A stretch of 52,496 nt of DNA, from IMG/VR virus record IMGVR_UViG_3300028045_000022, positions 1 through 52,496 of that record; one strand, 5' to 3'. Numbering within the stretch: position 1 is the first letter of the stretch; every line of letters begins with the position of its first letter. A program made the translations under genes and the position numbers. The notes beneath the pieces are model-generated. The model was not told the origin of the DNA. It saw only the letters and a list, made by a program, of their open reading frames with translations, and ran no database searches. The stretch comes from a virus. Positions 1 to 7,254 of the stretch are shown here, piece after piece.

Positions 1-444
1 ACTACTACCACCACCAACAGTAAATATTTTTTTATTAGTTATAGATTCACACAATGCGCCTAATTCTATTAGATCTAGATATGTTAGTGTTTGTAAATAT
101 TCGAATGATATATTCATTGTGTTGGTTATAGCTAAACTTAATGTTAGTATTTGATCATCTTTAACTGATGCTCTAAAATCGTCAACAGTTAATCCTAATA
201 ATGTAGCATTATTTAATTCTATAGTAGATGATTTGATAATATCTAAACCTATTTGATGTTTAGAAAAAAAGTTTGGTTCGTTACCAGATATATAACCTAA
301 TTCATATGCAGTCTCAGCTTTTGTATAAGGGTGATTAATATTATCAAGAACTGAAATTTCTGTTACATTTAATGTTCTATATATTATTTCGACATCTTTT
401 CCATCAGACGATTTATATAGTTTTGTGTTTCTGGTCAAGGTCAT
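1..444 (-). CDS. hypothetical virion-region protein, 3' end outside window
   Basis: The open frame starts with ATG at 444-442 and runs off the left edge, so only the first 148 residues are visible. They form a soluble, mostly helical-looking protein with a threonine/serine-rich start and the stretch SLAITNTMNISFEYLQTLTY near residue 110. I do not recognise the family. It begins its own transcription unit: a TATACTATA-like motif lies 26 bases upstream and the gene follows the 1461 aa tail protein, so a tail or baseplate assembly role is likely from position alone. The visible end is glycine/serine rich (VGGGSS), which may begin a linker. Confidence 0.75.
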   Translation of the reverse strand, partial: MTLTRNTKLYKSSDGKDVEIIYRTLNVTEISVLDNINHPYTKAETAYELGYISGNEPNFFSKHQIGLDIIKSSTIELNNATLLGLTVDDFRASVKDDQILTLSLAITNTMNISFEYLQTLTYLDLIELGALCESITNKKIFTVGGGSS

Positions 445-469
445 AAATAACTCCGTTGTTAAGGCTAAT

Positions 470-479
470 TATAGTATAC
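470..479 (-). promoter_or_regulatory. putative late promoter, TATACTATA motif
   Basis: Minus strand reads GTATACTATAATTA, preceded by a T-rich run (AATTTTTATA). It lies 26-35 bases before the ATG of the gene entering from the left. The same motif with T-rich upstream sequence recurs before most leftward units. The promoter role is inferred. Confidence 0.5.
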
Positions 480-506
480 TATAAAAATTTAACATTAGTA
501 TTGACA

Positions 507-598
507 GAATGGTATGTTTCAATGTATTTTTATAATATGATATTATAACGCGCGAAGCGCTTATTAATAATATATAGATATATAGTAGTTACCATTCT
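507..598. other. intergenic region with inverted repeat and GCGC hairpin
   Basis: AGAATGGTA near 507-515 is the exact reverse complement of TACCATTCT near 590-598. Between them lies a small GC hairpin (GCGC-GAA-GCGC) in otherwise very AT-rich DNA. No gene is visible on either strand from 445 to 654. It could be a cruciform, a binding region or a folded part of the leftward leader. Confidence 0.4.
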
Positions 599-606
599 TA
601 TAAAAA

Positions 607-629
607 AAGGGATGAGTGACCCATCCCTT
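607..629 (-). terminator. rho-independent terminator after the 99 aa gene
   Basis: On the minus strand, an 8-bp stem AAGGGATG/CATCCCTT is followed directly by a run of seven T. It lies 25 bases past the stop of the 655-954 gene. Confidence 0.8.
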
Positions 630-654
630 AGTTAATTAAAATTTTCGGTTTGTA

Positions 655-954
655 TTACAGTTCTTCAGATTCAACAACTGTAAAACCAGAGTTCTTCATG
701 ATTTCCTCATAAACAACAGTTACTAGTCCACCGCGTTCATAATATAGACTATCATCGATATCATTTAATACGCAACGTTTCACTGTTTCTAATTCAGGAT
801 CACTTACTTCACCCATCATTTGTTGACCTAATATATCCATATAATCTCCACGAGAGATTAATTTATAAATTATATCTGTTTCTGGTAATGGACTAGTTTT
901 AAAAATTCGTCCATATTTTTCTTTCCACTCATTAATATTTTCTTGTGATACCAT
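655..954 (-). CDS. hypothetical protein, 99 aa
   Basis: Small soluble acidic protein starting MVSQENINEWKEKYGRIFKT, with a GGAGG ribosome binding site just upstream. The WKEKYG..F pattern near the start followed by an acidic helical body is common in small tail-assembly proteins of contractile phages, but I cannot assign a family. It is a single-gene unit: a promoter-like motif sits 36 bases upstream and a terminator lies downstream. Position between the hub-like fusion protein and the left-edge gene suggests a tail assembly or chaperone job, which is inference only. Confidence 0.75.
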   Translation of the reverse strand: MVSQENINEWKEKYGRIFKTSPLPETDIIYKLISRGDYMDILGQQMMGEVSDPELETVKRCVLNDIDDSLYYERGGLVTVVYEEIMKNSGFTVVESEEL

Positions 955-989
955 ATGACCTCCTATATGTTATATCTTATGGTTTATGT

Positions 990-998
990 CTAGTATAG
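990..998 (-). promoter_or_regulatory. putative late promoter, CTATACTAG variant
   Basis: Minus strand reads AATAGACTATACTAGAC, a variant of the TATACTATA motif. It sits between the stop of the 1461 aa gene and the ribosome binding site of the 99 aa gene. No terminator hairpin separates it from the gene before it. Confidence 0.35.
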
Positions 999-1014
999 TC
1001 TATTTTATATATTT

Positions 1015-4000
1015 TTATTTTGTATCATCTACTTTTTTTAATTGTGATTTTACTAAAGCTGTAGGATCAATATAACCTGTAGCTCTAAATACAGCTAGTG
1101 GTATATATTGCTTTCCTGTATTAAACTGTAAATTATCTACTCTTTGAATCCAGAAATCTTTAGTACCTGCACCACTATGACCAATTAATGGTATTAACTT
1201 ATCTAGTTTTTCATCATATATAGATCCAACAACAACACCTTCATGTTCATTAAGTAAATTAGCTTCAACTGGTAATTCTTTACGAGGATCTAAATGTGTA
1301 GCATATTTAATTCCACCTTGATCTAATGATACTTTATCACCAAATTGAAATATACCTTTATTATATCCTTCTATAAAACTACTAACAGCATTATTCGCAG
1401 CATCAAAATTATCAGCTGGAGCTATACGTTCAGCTTTCCAAATAATTTTAGCTCCTTGTTCTTTATTATAAGCTAAACCGTAAAATGCATCTGTATTACC
1501 TGTAGCTGAATATGGTATAGTTGGATTCACATAACTTAACCATTGATTTACAGTTCTACCACATGGCGAATTTACTGGACAACTAAATCTCGATTTCGGT
1601 ATACGAATATTACCAAATTCATCGAATTGTCCTGCAAAATCTTGTGCTGTATAAATAGGTGCTAATACGCGTAATACTGCAGCCGTAGGATAGTTGTTAT
1701 CAAAAGCAATTTTATCAATCGTCTCAAATACATCATAGTTTTGAACATCAGCATCGACAGTTATATTCTGGAAATATATATCTCTAGCAGTTTTAGTAAC
1801 AATATCTTCGAAATACTCAGGACTATCAGGATCAAAATCACTAATATCATTAGTGAAATCAACAAATTTAGTTTGTTCATTTTCAGGAACTTCAAATCCA
1901 AATTCTTCATCTGATAATTCAGGTTCAGGATTAACATTATCAATAATAGATTCAGACGTTATACCTTCATCGGTAAGATCTGGTTGTTCAAATTCAGGAT
2001 TAACATTATCAGTTTTCTTATTATTAATAATAGGTTGTTCGGTTATACTTTCATCGTTATCTTCATCTTGAGGAACTTCAAATCCAAATTCTTCATCTGA
2101 TAATTCAGGTTCAGGATTAACAGTATTAGTTTTCTTATTATCAATAATAGGTTGCTCAGTCATACCTTCATATTCAGTGTCAGGGACTTCAAATCCAAAT
2201 TCTTCATCTGATAATTCGCGTTCAGGAATAACTACATCAGTTTTCTTATTTTGTTTATCTTCAGGAATATTAACTCCTAATTCGTCAGATGATATTTGAA
2301 CGTCAGTCTCAGGATTAGGACTACTAATAATCTCATCTTTCTTTTTCTGTTGTTCCTTAGTATTATCTTGTGTAATTTCAACTTCAACTGTATCTGGATT
2401 AATAGTAGGATTAACATTATCTTTAGTTTCAGCTATAGCTGGATTATTAAGAGCCTCAATCAATCTAGCTTCTTCTGAAGCCAATTCGTCACTTTTAATA
2501 TTATTCTGAGCTTGTATAACTTGTTGTTTTTCTTTTTCTTTAATAATATCACGTTGTATTTTGACTGCTTTAAGTATTTCTCGTTCAGAATCTGATAGTA
2601 CATCACTACTAAGTAGCCATTCTACATTTTGATCTGATACATCGGCATATTTAGCAAGCTGATCATCTGATAATTTAGTATATATATAGTCCTCATTACC
2701 AGTTGCTGCATAGTTTCGTAATATAGCAGCTTGTATTTGTCCTTCATCAGATACTATATAGTCAGCAACCTTTTGAGCTTCAGTTAATGCTATAGATGTA
2801 TTTGTAAACTTATCAGATAATTTACTAACATCAATATATTCACCTTTATCCTTAACTCCAAAAACATCTTTGTCTATAAGATTAACTAAACCATTATCAT
2901 TAGCTTGAAGTTTTAGAGCTTCTTCTTCTAATTTAGATATTTCACTATTTAGCTCGTTAAGACGAAGATCTGCATCTGGATCTCCACCAAGAGCTATTAT
3001 TTCATCGCGTAATTGTTGTTCCGTATTATCTAATATTAGATCATTTTGTCTAGCCGCAATCTGATTAGCTTTAGCAGCTAATCTATCAGCTAATGCTTTA
3101 TCTTGATCTTCTATAGGATCAGTAGTTTCACCAATATCGTAATCGACATAACCTTTATCTTTAAATAAATCTTTATGCATTTCAAATGTTTCTTCAGCTT
3201 TTTTCTCTAATTCAAGTAGTTCAGCTCGTTTGATAGCTGTTTCTTTATCTGCTTCTGCAAATTCATCCAATAACTTATCAAATGACTCAAGATTATCACT
3301 ATATTTACCAGTTTTTAAATTAGTACCAAACTGTTGAAAATAGTCTGTATCTTCAAAATTATTAACATCAGCAATATTATAGTCAACAGGTTCATATAAT
3401 TTATTACCATCAATATCTTTAAATGTTGAATTTTCACCATAAAGTCTTTCATTAATTGATTTTTGTAATTCAACGCCTTCTATTATATCTTGTGCATATT
3501 TTGGTGTACCAGTTCGTTCTACCTCATTAAGAGCATCAATCAATCTAGCTTCTTCTAAAACCAATTCATTATAGTTTTGATCAATTATTTGATCATCTAA
3601 TTTCTCAACAGCAGTACGATATTGCCAGTTTGACGACATATTATAGTTAAATTCAAATTGATCTTTTGTATCGACATTAGGTCTAAAGAAATCTTCACGA
3701 CGTATAAGATCTATTATTTGACTAGGATTTTTAGATGGTAATAATACTCTAAAATTTGAACCACCAACTCGTTCTAATAATACATTTAATGGTTTTAAGT
3801 CACTAGATCCAGTCAACGTTTCATACCCTTGCTCATCAACATCACCAGTTGTTGTAAAATTTGAAAATGTAACTTCAATTGCAACTTTAGTGCTATCTAT
3901 TAATGTGTCACCAATATGAAAATTATTACTAATAAACATAGTATTAGTTACATCTTCAATATATGTTAACATTTGAGTATTATAATCCTTACCATGTGTC

Positions 4001-5400
4001 ATAATAAAAGGTTCAATACCTAAACCATTTTCAATATACTCTGATGTAAGGGTAGCATCTATAGTTAACCATTTTATACCATCATACTTAGCTTTATATT
4101 TAATAGACAATGATGCAAAATTTGCTGGGTCTAATAATTTTTCCATGTCAGCTAAAGTAGATATATGAAATTCTTCTTCTTTAGGAAGTTTAAATGCTAA
4201 TTTATTAACTTTAACATTATTAGTATTAATACTTTTATTAATATCTCGGAAGAAGAAATTATAAACTTCAGCAATAGGTTCACCGTTAGGATTAACCATA
4301 ACTGATTGTCCAGTAAAATGAACATCATTTAAAACTGTTAATGTATGCTCTGCTCTTTTATCAGATATATCACCAAATGTAATTAGTATATTAAATGCGT
4401 CTTCGTAGTCATTACCTATAGCAGAATTAATTCCAACATTACGACCTTTATTATCATATTTTGTATCAAATTGATCAGCTCGAAGTAATGCGTGTGGTTG
4501 TTCGACACCAAATGGTTTACCGTTAGAGTCACCCCAAATTAAATCTTCTAATACTTCAGCTGCATCTTCAAAATCTTTAATTTTATTACCTGTTGTAGAT
4601 GCAAAATCTACATTATTAATAGGTACATCTACTTTTTTAATAGTACCATCATCAAGTGTAATAGTTTCTGTACGTGATCCAGTACGCTCAACTTTAAGAT
4701 CTGCGCCTTTAAGATTATCTAATACTTCTTCTATAGTTTCTGATTGTCTAATAAGTCCTGGATTAGATGTACCAGTAACATTAACACTATTAGCCATATC
4801 GGTAGTTGTTAACATATTAGGGTCACCAAATGTTCTAGATCTTAAATTCTTAACAGCTAGTTCTCTTCCACTTTTTTGTTCTTCTATAAACGCTCTAATA
4901 ACGTTAAAATAGCCAACTTCTTTAAAAGCGATGGCAATCATACCTTCACCTAATACCGTGCCTTGAGCGACGGCATCGAAGTTCTGAGACGCATATGAGT
5001 ATATTGGTTCTTTAGTTTGTCTAATATTATATTGAATAGTTACGATATCATCAACCCAGATATCTCCAAAGAAAATTTTAGCTTGACTACCGCAGTAATA
5101 ATCATATTGATATGTGTCATAATTAAATCTAGAACTATACTTATCTGGTTTACGCATTTCACCGCGAGCTTGTTCAGCAAATCTTTGTTCTAATGCTTCT
5201 TTTGTTTCGTTTTGTATACGACTAAGCTTATCACTATCGTAGTCAGGTATTTCATTTGAATCTAATCGTCTAGCATATCTAGTGTCTTTAATTTTTTGTA
5301 CTCGTTCTTTTTCGGCACGAATACGTCTACCTAATCTAGGACTATCATTACCTTTTTTATCAATTATATTATCAGCAGCTGTAGCTTTATTGTTTGCCAT
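1015..5400 (-). CDS. tail hub-like protein: tube-like domain, acidic repeats, C-terminal peptidase-like domain
   Basis: This 1461 aa protein is probably a baseplate/tail-hub component. After a basic N-terminus, residues about 105-390 follow the same pattern as the two upstream tube-type proteins (FFGDIWVDDIVTIQYNIRQT..PIYSYASQNFDAVAQG, then a segment ending with VYNFFFRDI). The middle is charged and helical. Residues about 1055-1170 carry three near-identical acidic repeats ELSDEEFGFEVP, joined by TEQPII(D/N)NKKT linkers. Residues about 1230-1461 resemble an NlpC/P60 or CHAP-type cysteine peptidase: a Cys in SPCGRTVNQWL (about 1278), then FQFGDKVSL, then His in NEHEGVVVG (about 1388) and IGHSGAG. 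I infer that it locally opens the cell wall during injection. The start has the site AAAGGAAC. The peptidase call is less sure than the tube similarity. Confidence 0.7.
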   Translation of the reverse strand: MANNKATAADNIIDKKGNDSPRLGRRIRAEKERVQKIKDTRYARRLDSNEIPDYDSDKLSRIQNETKEALEQRFAEQARGEMRKPDKYSSRFNYDTYQYDYYCGSQAKIFFGDIWVDDIVTIQYNIRQTKEPIYSYASQNFDAVAQGTVLGEGMIAIAFKEVGYFNVIRAFIEEQKSGRELAVKNLRSRTFGDPNMLTTTDMANSVNVTGTSNPGLIRQSETIEEVLDNLKGADLKVERTGSRTETITLDDGTIKKVDVPINNVDFASTTGNKIKDFEDAAEVLEDLIWGDSNGKPFGVEQPHALLRADQFDTKYDNKGRNVGINSAIGNDYEDAFNILITFGDISDKRAEHTLTVLNDVHFTGQSVMVNPNGEPIAEVYNFFFRDINKSINTNNVKVNKLAFKLPKEEEFHISTLADMEKLLDPANFASLSIKYKAKYDGIKWLTIDATLTSEYIENGLGIEPFIMTHGKDYNTQMLTYIEDVTNTMFISNNFHIGDTLIDSTKVAIEVTFSNFTTTGDVDEQGYETLTGSSDLKPLNVLLERVGGSNFRVLLPSKNPSQIIDLIRREDFFRPNVDTKDQFEFNYNMSSNWQYRTAVEKLDDQIIDQNYNELVLEEARLIDALNEVERTGTPKYAQDIIEGVELQKSINERLYGENSTFKDIDGNKLYEPVDYNIADVNNFEDTDYFQQFGTNLKTGKYSDNLESFDKLLDEFAEADKETAIKRAELLELEKKAEETFEMHKDLFKDKGYVDYDIGETTDPIEDQDKALADRLAAKANQIAARQNDLILDNTEQQLRDEIIALGGDPDADLRLNELNSEISKLEEEALKLQANDNGLVNLIDKDVFGVKDKGEYIDVSKLSDKFTNTSIALTEAQKVADYIVSDEGQIQAAILRNYAATGNEDYIYTKLSDDQLAKYADVSDQNVEWLLSSDVLSDSEREILKAVKIQRDIIKEKEKQQVIQAQNNIKSDELASEEARLIEALNNPAIAETKDNVNPTINPDTVEVEITQDNTKEQQKKKDEIISSPNPETDVQISSDELGVNIPEDKQNKKTDVVIPERELSDEEFGFEVPDTEYEGMTEQPIIDNKKTNTVNPEPELSDEEFGFEVPQDEDNDESITEQPIINNKKTDNVNPEFEQPDLTDEGITSESIIDNVNPEPELSDEEFGFEVPENEQTKFVDFTNDISDFDPDSPEYFEDIVTKTARDIYFQNITVDADVQNYDVFETIDKIAFDNNYPTAAVLRVLAPIYTAQDFAGQFDEFGNIRIPKSRFSCPVNSPCGRTVNQWLSYVNPTIPYSATGNTDAFYGLAYNKEQGAKIIWKAERIAPADNFDAANNAVSSFIEGYNKGIFQFGDKVSLDQGGIKYATHLDPRKELPVEANLLNEHEGVVVGSIYDEKLDKLIPLIGHSGAGTKDFWIQRVDNLQFNTGKQYIPLAVFRATGYIDPTALVKSQLKKVDDTK

Positions 5401-5419
5401 TATACATTAGTTCCTTTAA

Positions 5420-6430
5420 TTATTTTTTTGAAAACGCAGGCGATTGGGTATAATTTGGTTGAGTAGCAGAATTCATATCCCATGACATTTTAGTTTTTTC
5501 ATACTTTCTAATATTATTATAGGCTTTTTCTATTTCAGAAATTACAATTACTCTTCTTTTATCTAGAAGTTTAATTTGTTGCTGTGAAACTCGTTTAGAG
5601 TCTAAGCTACTAAATGTACTTTTACTTTTCTTACTAATCTCACTAATATTTTTAAGTATTGTTGATAATTCTTGTTCTAATTTATCAGCATATTTAACCA
5701 TGGAGGCATAATGTTCATCGATAACTTTACCTTGCATCATTTTATTAAATAATAAAGTTTGATGTTCACCACTAGAACCATTAGATACCATAGGATCAAT
5801 ATCTTTAGCTAAAAATTGCATAACATTTTCTGAATAAATGTCATTAATACTATATGTTCCACCTTCATCAGTAATCTCTACACCGTATATTCTAATAATA
5901 GAACTAAAGCCATATTCATTAGTGAATATAAGCATTAGATCGAATGGTGGTATTTCATCTGCGAGAGGTGAACTAAATCTATGAGGATTTTCTAATTTTT
6001 TATTAAAAAAGGTATATACTGCATTTAACGGACTTTCGTCAAATTGAACAAAAATTAAACTACCAGCGATAGTTCTTTGTCCACGAACATAATCTTTAGC
6101 ATACGTTCTACCTAGTGTGCGAACTGGCATTTTATCTCTATGTATAGAATATGTAGCAGTTTGAACATTACCAAGTATAACAATATTCTCGTTATATACT
6201 AAAGCTACTGTAACATCAGTCCCAGCAAAAGTTCGATTAGTATCAGTATAAATCATCGATACAGGTGACTCAATATCTCGACCATTAAGCATACTAGTAT
6301 CTCTAGGACCAGCTTTAAGGAAATCTAAACCGTTAGCATCAACACCGCCGATTATATTTCGAGTTCCTTGTAATGCAGCATTACCTAATGCTCGTCCAAC
6401 TTTTTTAAAAAACTTATCATCATCAGCCAT
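5420..6430 (-). CDS. tail tube-like protein (tube initiator/baseplate type)
   Basis: The 336 aa product shares a collinear pattern with the 232 aa tube protein: ILGNVQTATYSIHRDKMPVRTLG against VLGNLNGISFSTTREKAPVYTLG, then RGQRTIAGSLIFVQFD against RGKRGHAGSMIFTNFD, then IPPFDLMLIFTNEYG against IPPFTITLTGQNEYG, then a VEI.DEG.TYSI.DI segment. It has an extra C-terminal helical part from about residue 235, rich in Lys/Ser/Glu. T4 gp48 and gp54 are tube-like proteins that cap the baseplate and start the tube, so a similar role fits. It lies between the tube gene and the hub-like fusion gene, all read leftward. Confidence 0.7.
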   Translation of the reverse strand: MADDDKFFKKVGRALGNAALQGTRNIIGGVDANGLDFLKAGPRDTSMLNGRDIESPVSMIYTDTNRTFAGTDVTVALVYNENIVILGNVQTATYSIHRDKMPVRTLGRTYAKDYVRGQRTIAGSLIFVQFDESPLNAVYTFFNKKLENPHRFSSPLADEIPPFDLMLIFTNEYGFSSIIRIYGVEITDEGGTYSINDIYSENVMQFLAKDIDPMVSNGSSGEHQTLLFNKMMQGKVIDEHYASMVKYADKLEQELSTILKNISEISKKSKSTFSSLDSKRVSQQQIKLLDKRRVIVISEIEKAYNNIRKYEKTKMSWDMNSATQPNYTQSPAFSKK

Positions 6431-6455
6431 AAAGTTATAAACCTATAGAATTAAT

Positions 6456-6482
6456 GACATGGGGACATCTGCCCCCAATGTC
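6456..6482 (-). other. intergenic RNA hairpin between tube genes
   Basis: Minus strand: GACAT plus GGGG pair with CCCC plus ATGTC around a loop of about 7 bases. No T run follows, so it looks like an mRNA processing or stability hairpin rather than a terminator. Confidence 0.5.
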
Positions 6483-6504
6483 AAACGTATAAACCATAAA
6501 ACAA

Positions 6505-7203
6505 TTATACGGAAGGTCCTCGTTGATCCTGCGCAGCCCATGCAGAGCGAACAGCAGCTAAAGGACTATTTGCACCAACAACATTTGGCTCAAACGCTTT
6601 TAAGTCGCCACCAAATAGTGGTCTCCAAGTTTGAATAGCTCTCGCTACAAATGTCATTTGAGTTTCTGTTACAATATCATCTATCGATATACCAGAACCT
6701 TCATTGATAAATTCCACACCGAGTAACGCCATAACTGAAACTGAACCATATTCATTTTGTCCAGTTAAAGTAATAGTGAAAGGAGGAATTTGGTCTGAAT
6801 AGTTCGCTTTAGTTTTATTAACACCTTGGATGAAAGATAAATCACCTTCGAACGATTGAGTACCTAGAAGAGTAGATCTACCCCCAGCAGGGATATCAGT
6901 ACCTTTTGCGTAGTAGCTTAATTCTTGGCTACTACCTTCTAATGCTTTTTGTACATCATATAACGCGTGTCTATCGAAATTTGTAAAAATCATAGAACCA
7001 GCGTGACCACGTTTACCACGACCGAACGCAACAGCATCTACATTACCTAAAGTATATACAGGTGCTTTTTCACGAGTAGTTGAAAAAGATATACCGTTAA
7101 GATTACCTAAAACAACTCCATTAAGCGTCGCAATAATATCGGTACCAGCATGAGCATTATATGTTTGTGTTAAAGTGTCTGAAAAATTACTTCCATTAGC
7201 CAT
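6505..7203 (-). CDS. tail tube protein
   Basis: The 232 aa product directly follows the sheath gene, the usual place of the tube subunit in contractile-tailed phages. It has the tube-type pattern seen again in the next two genes: a beta strand VVLGNLNGISFSTTREKAPVYTLG near residues 31-54, RGKRGHAGSMIFTNF, IPPFTITLTGQNEYGSVSVMALLGVEF, and FINEGSGISIDDIVTETQMTFVARAI. Length is a little above the T4 gp19 type. The protein should polymerise into the inner tube through which DNA passes. Hairpins flank the gene on both sides, which may set its expression apart from its neighbours. Confidence 0.8.
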   Translation of the reverse strand: MANGSNFSDTLTQTYNAHAGTDIIATLNGVVLGNLNGISFSTTREKAPVYTLGNVDAVAFGRGKRGHAGSMIFTNFDRHALYDVQKALEGSSQELSYYAKGTDIPAGGRSTLLGTQSFEGDLSFIQGVNKTKANYSDQIPPFTITLTGQNEYGSVSVMALLGVEFINEGSGISIDDIVTETQMTFVARAIQTWRPLFGGDLKAFEPNVVGANSPLAAVRSAWAAQDQRGPSV

Positions 7204-7230
7204 AATACATACCTAACCTTTTTTTAAATA

Positions 7231-7248
7231 GGGTGGGTTTCCCCACCC
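7231..7248 (-). other. strong hairpin with GAAA tetraloop between sheath and tube genes
   Basis: Minus strand: GGGTGGG-GAAA-CCCACCC, a 7-bp perfect stem with a GNRA loop, 7 bases after the sheath stop. What follows is TATTTAAAAAAAGG, not a T run, so termination would be weak. It may be a processing or 3'-protecting hairpin. Confidence 0.55.
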
Positions 7249-7254
7249 ATTATA

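Noticed and set aside
502-535. Rightward sigma70 promoter with TTGACA at 502
   Set aside because: TTGACA lacks a -10 at 16-18 bases and would transcribe against the leftward genes; likely chance in AT-rich DNA.
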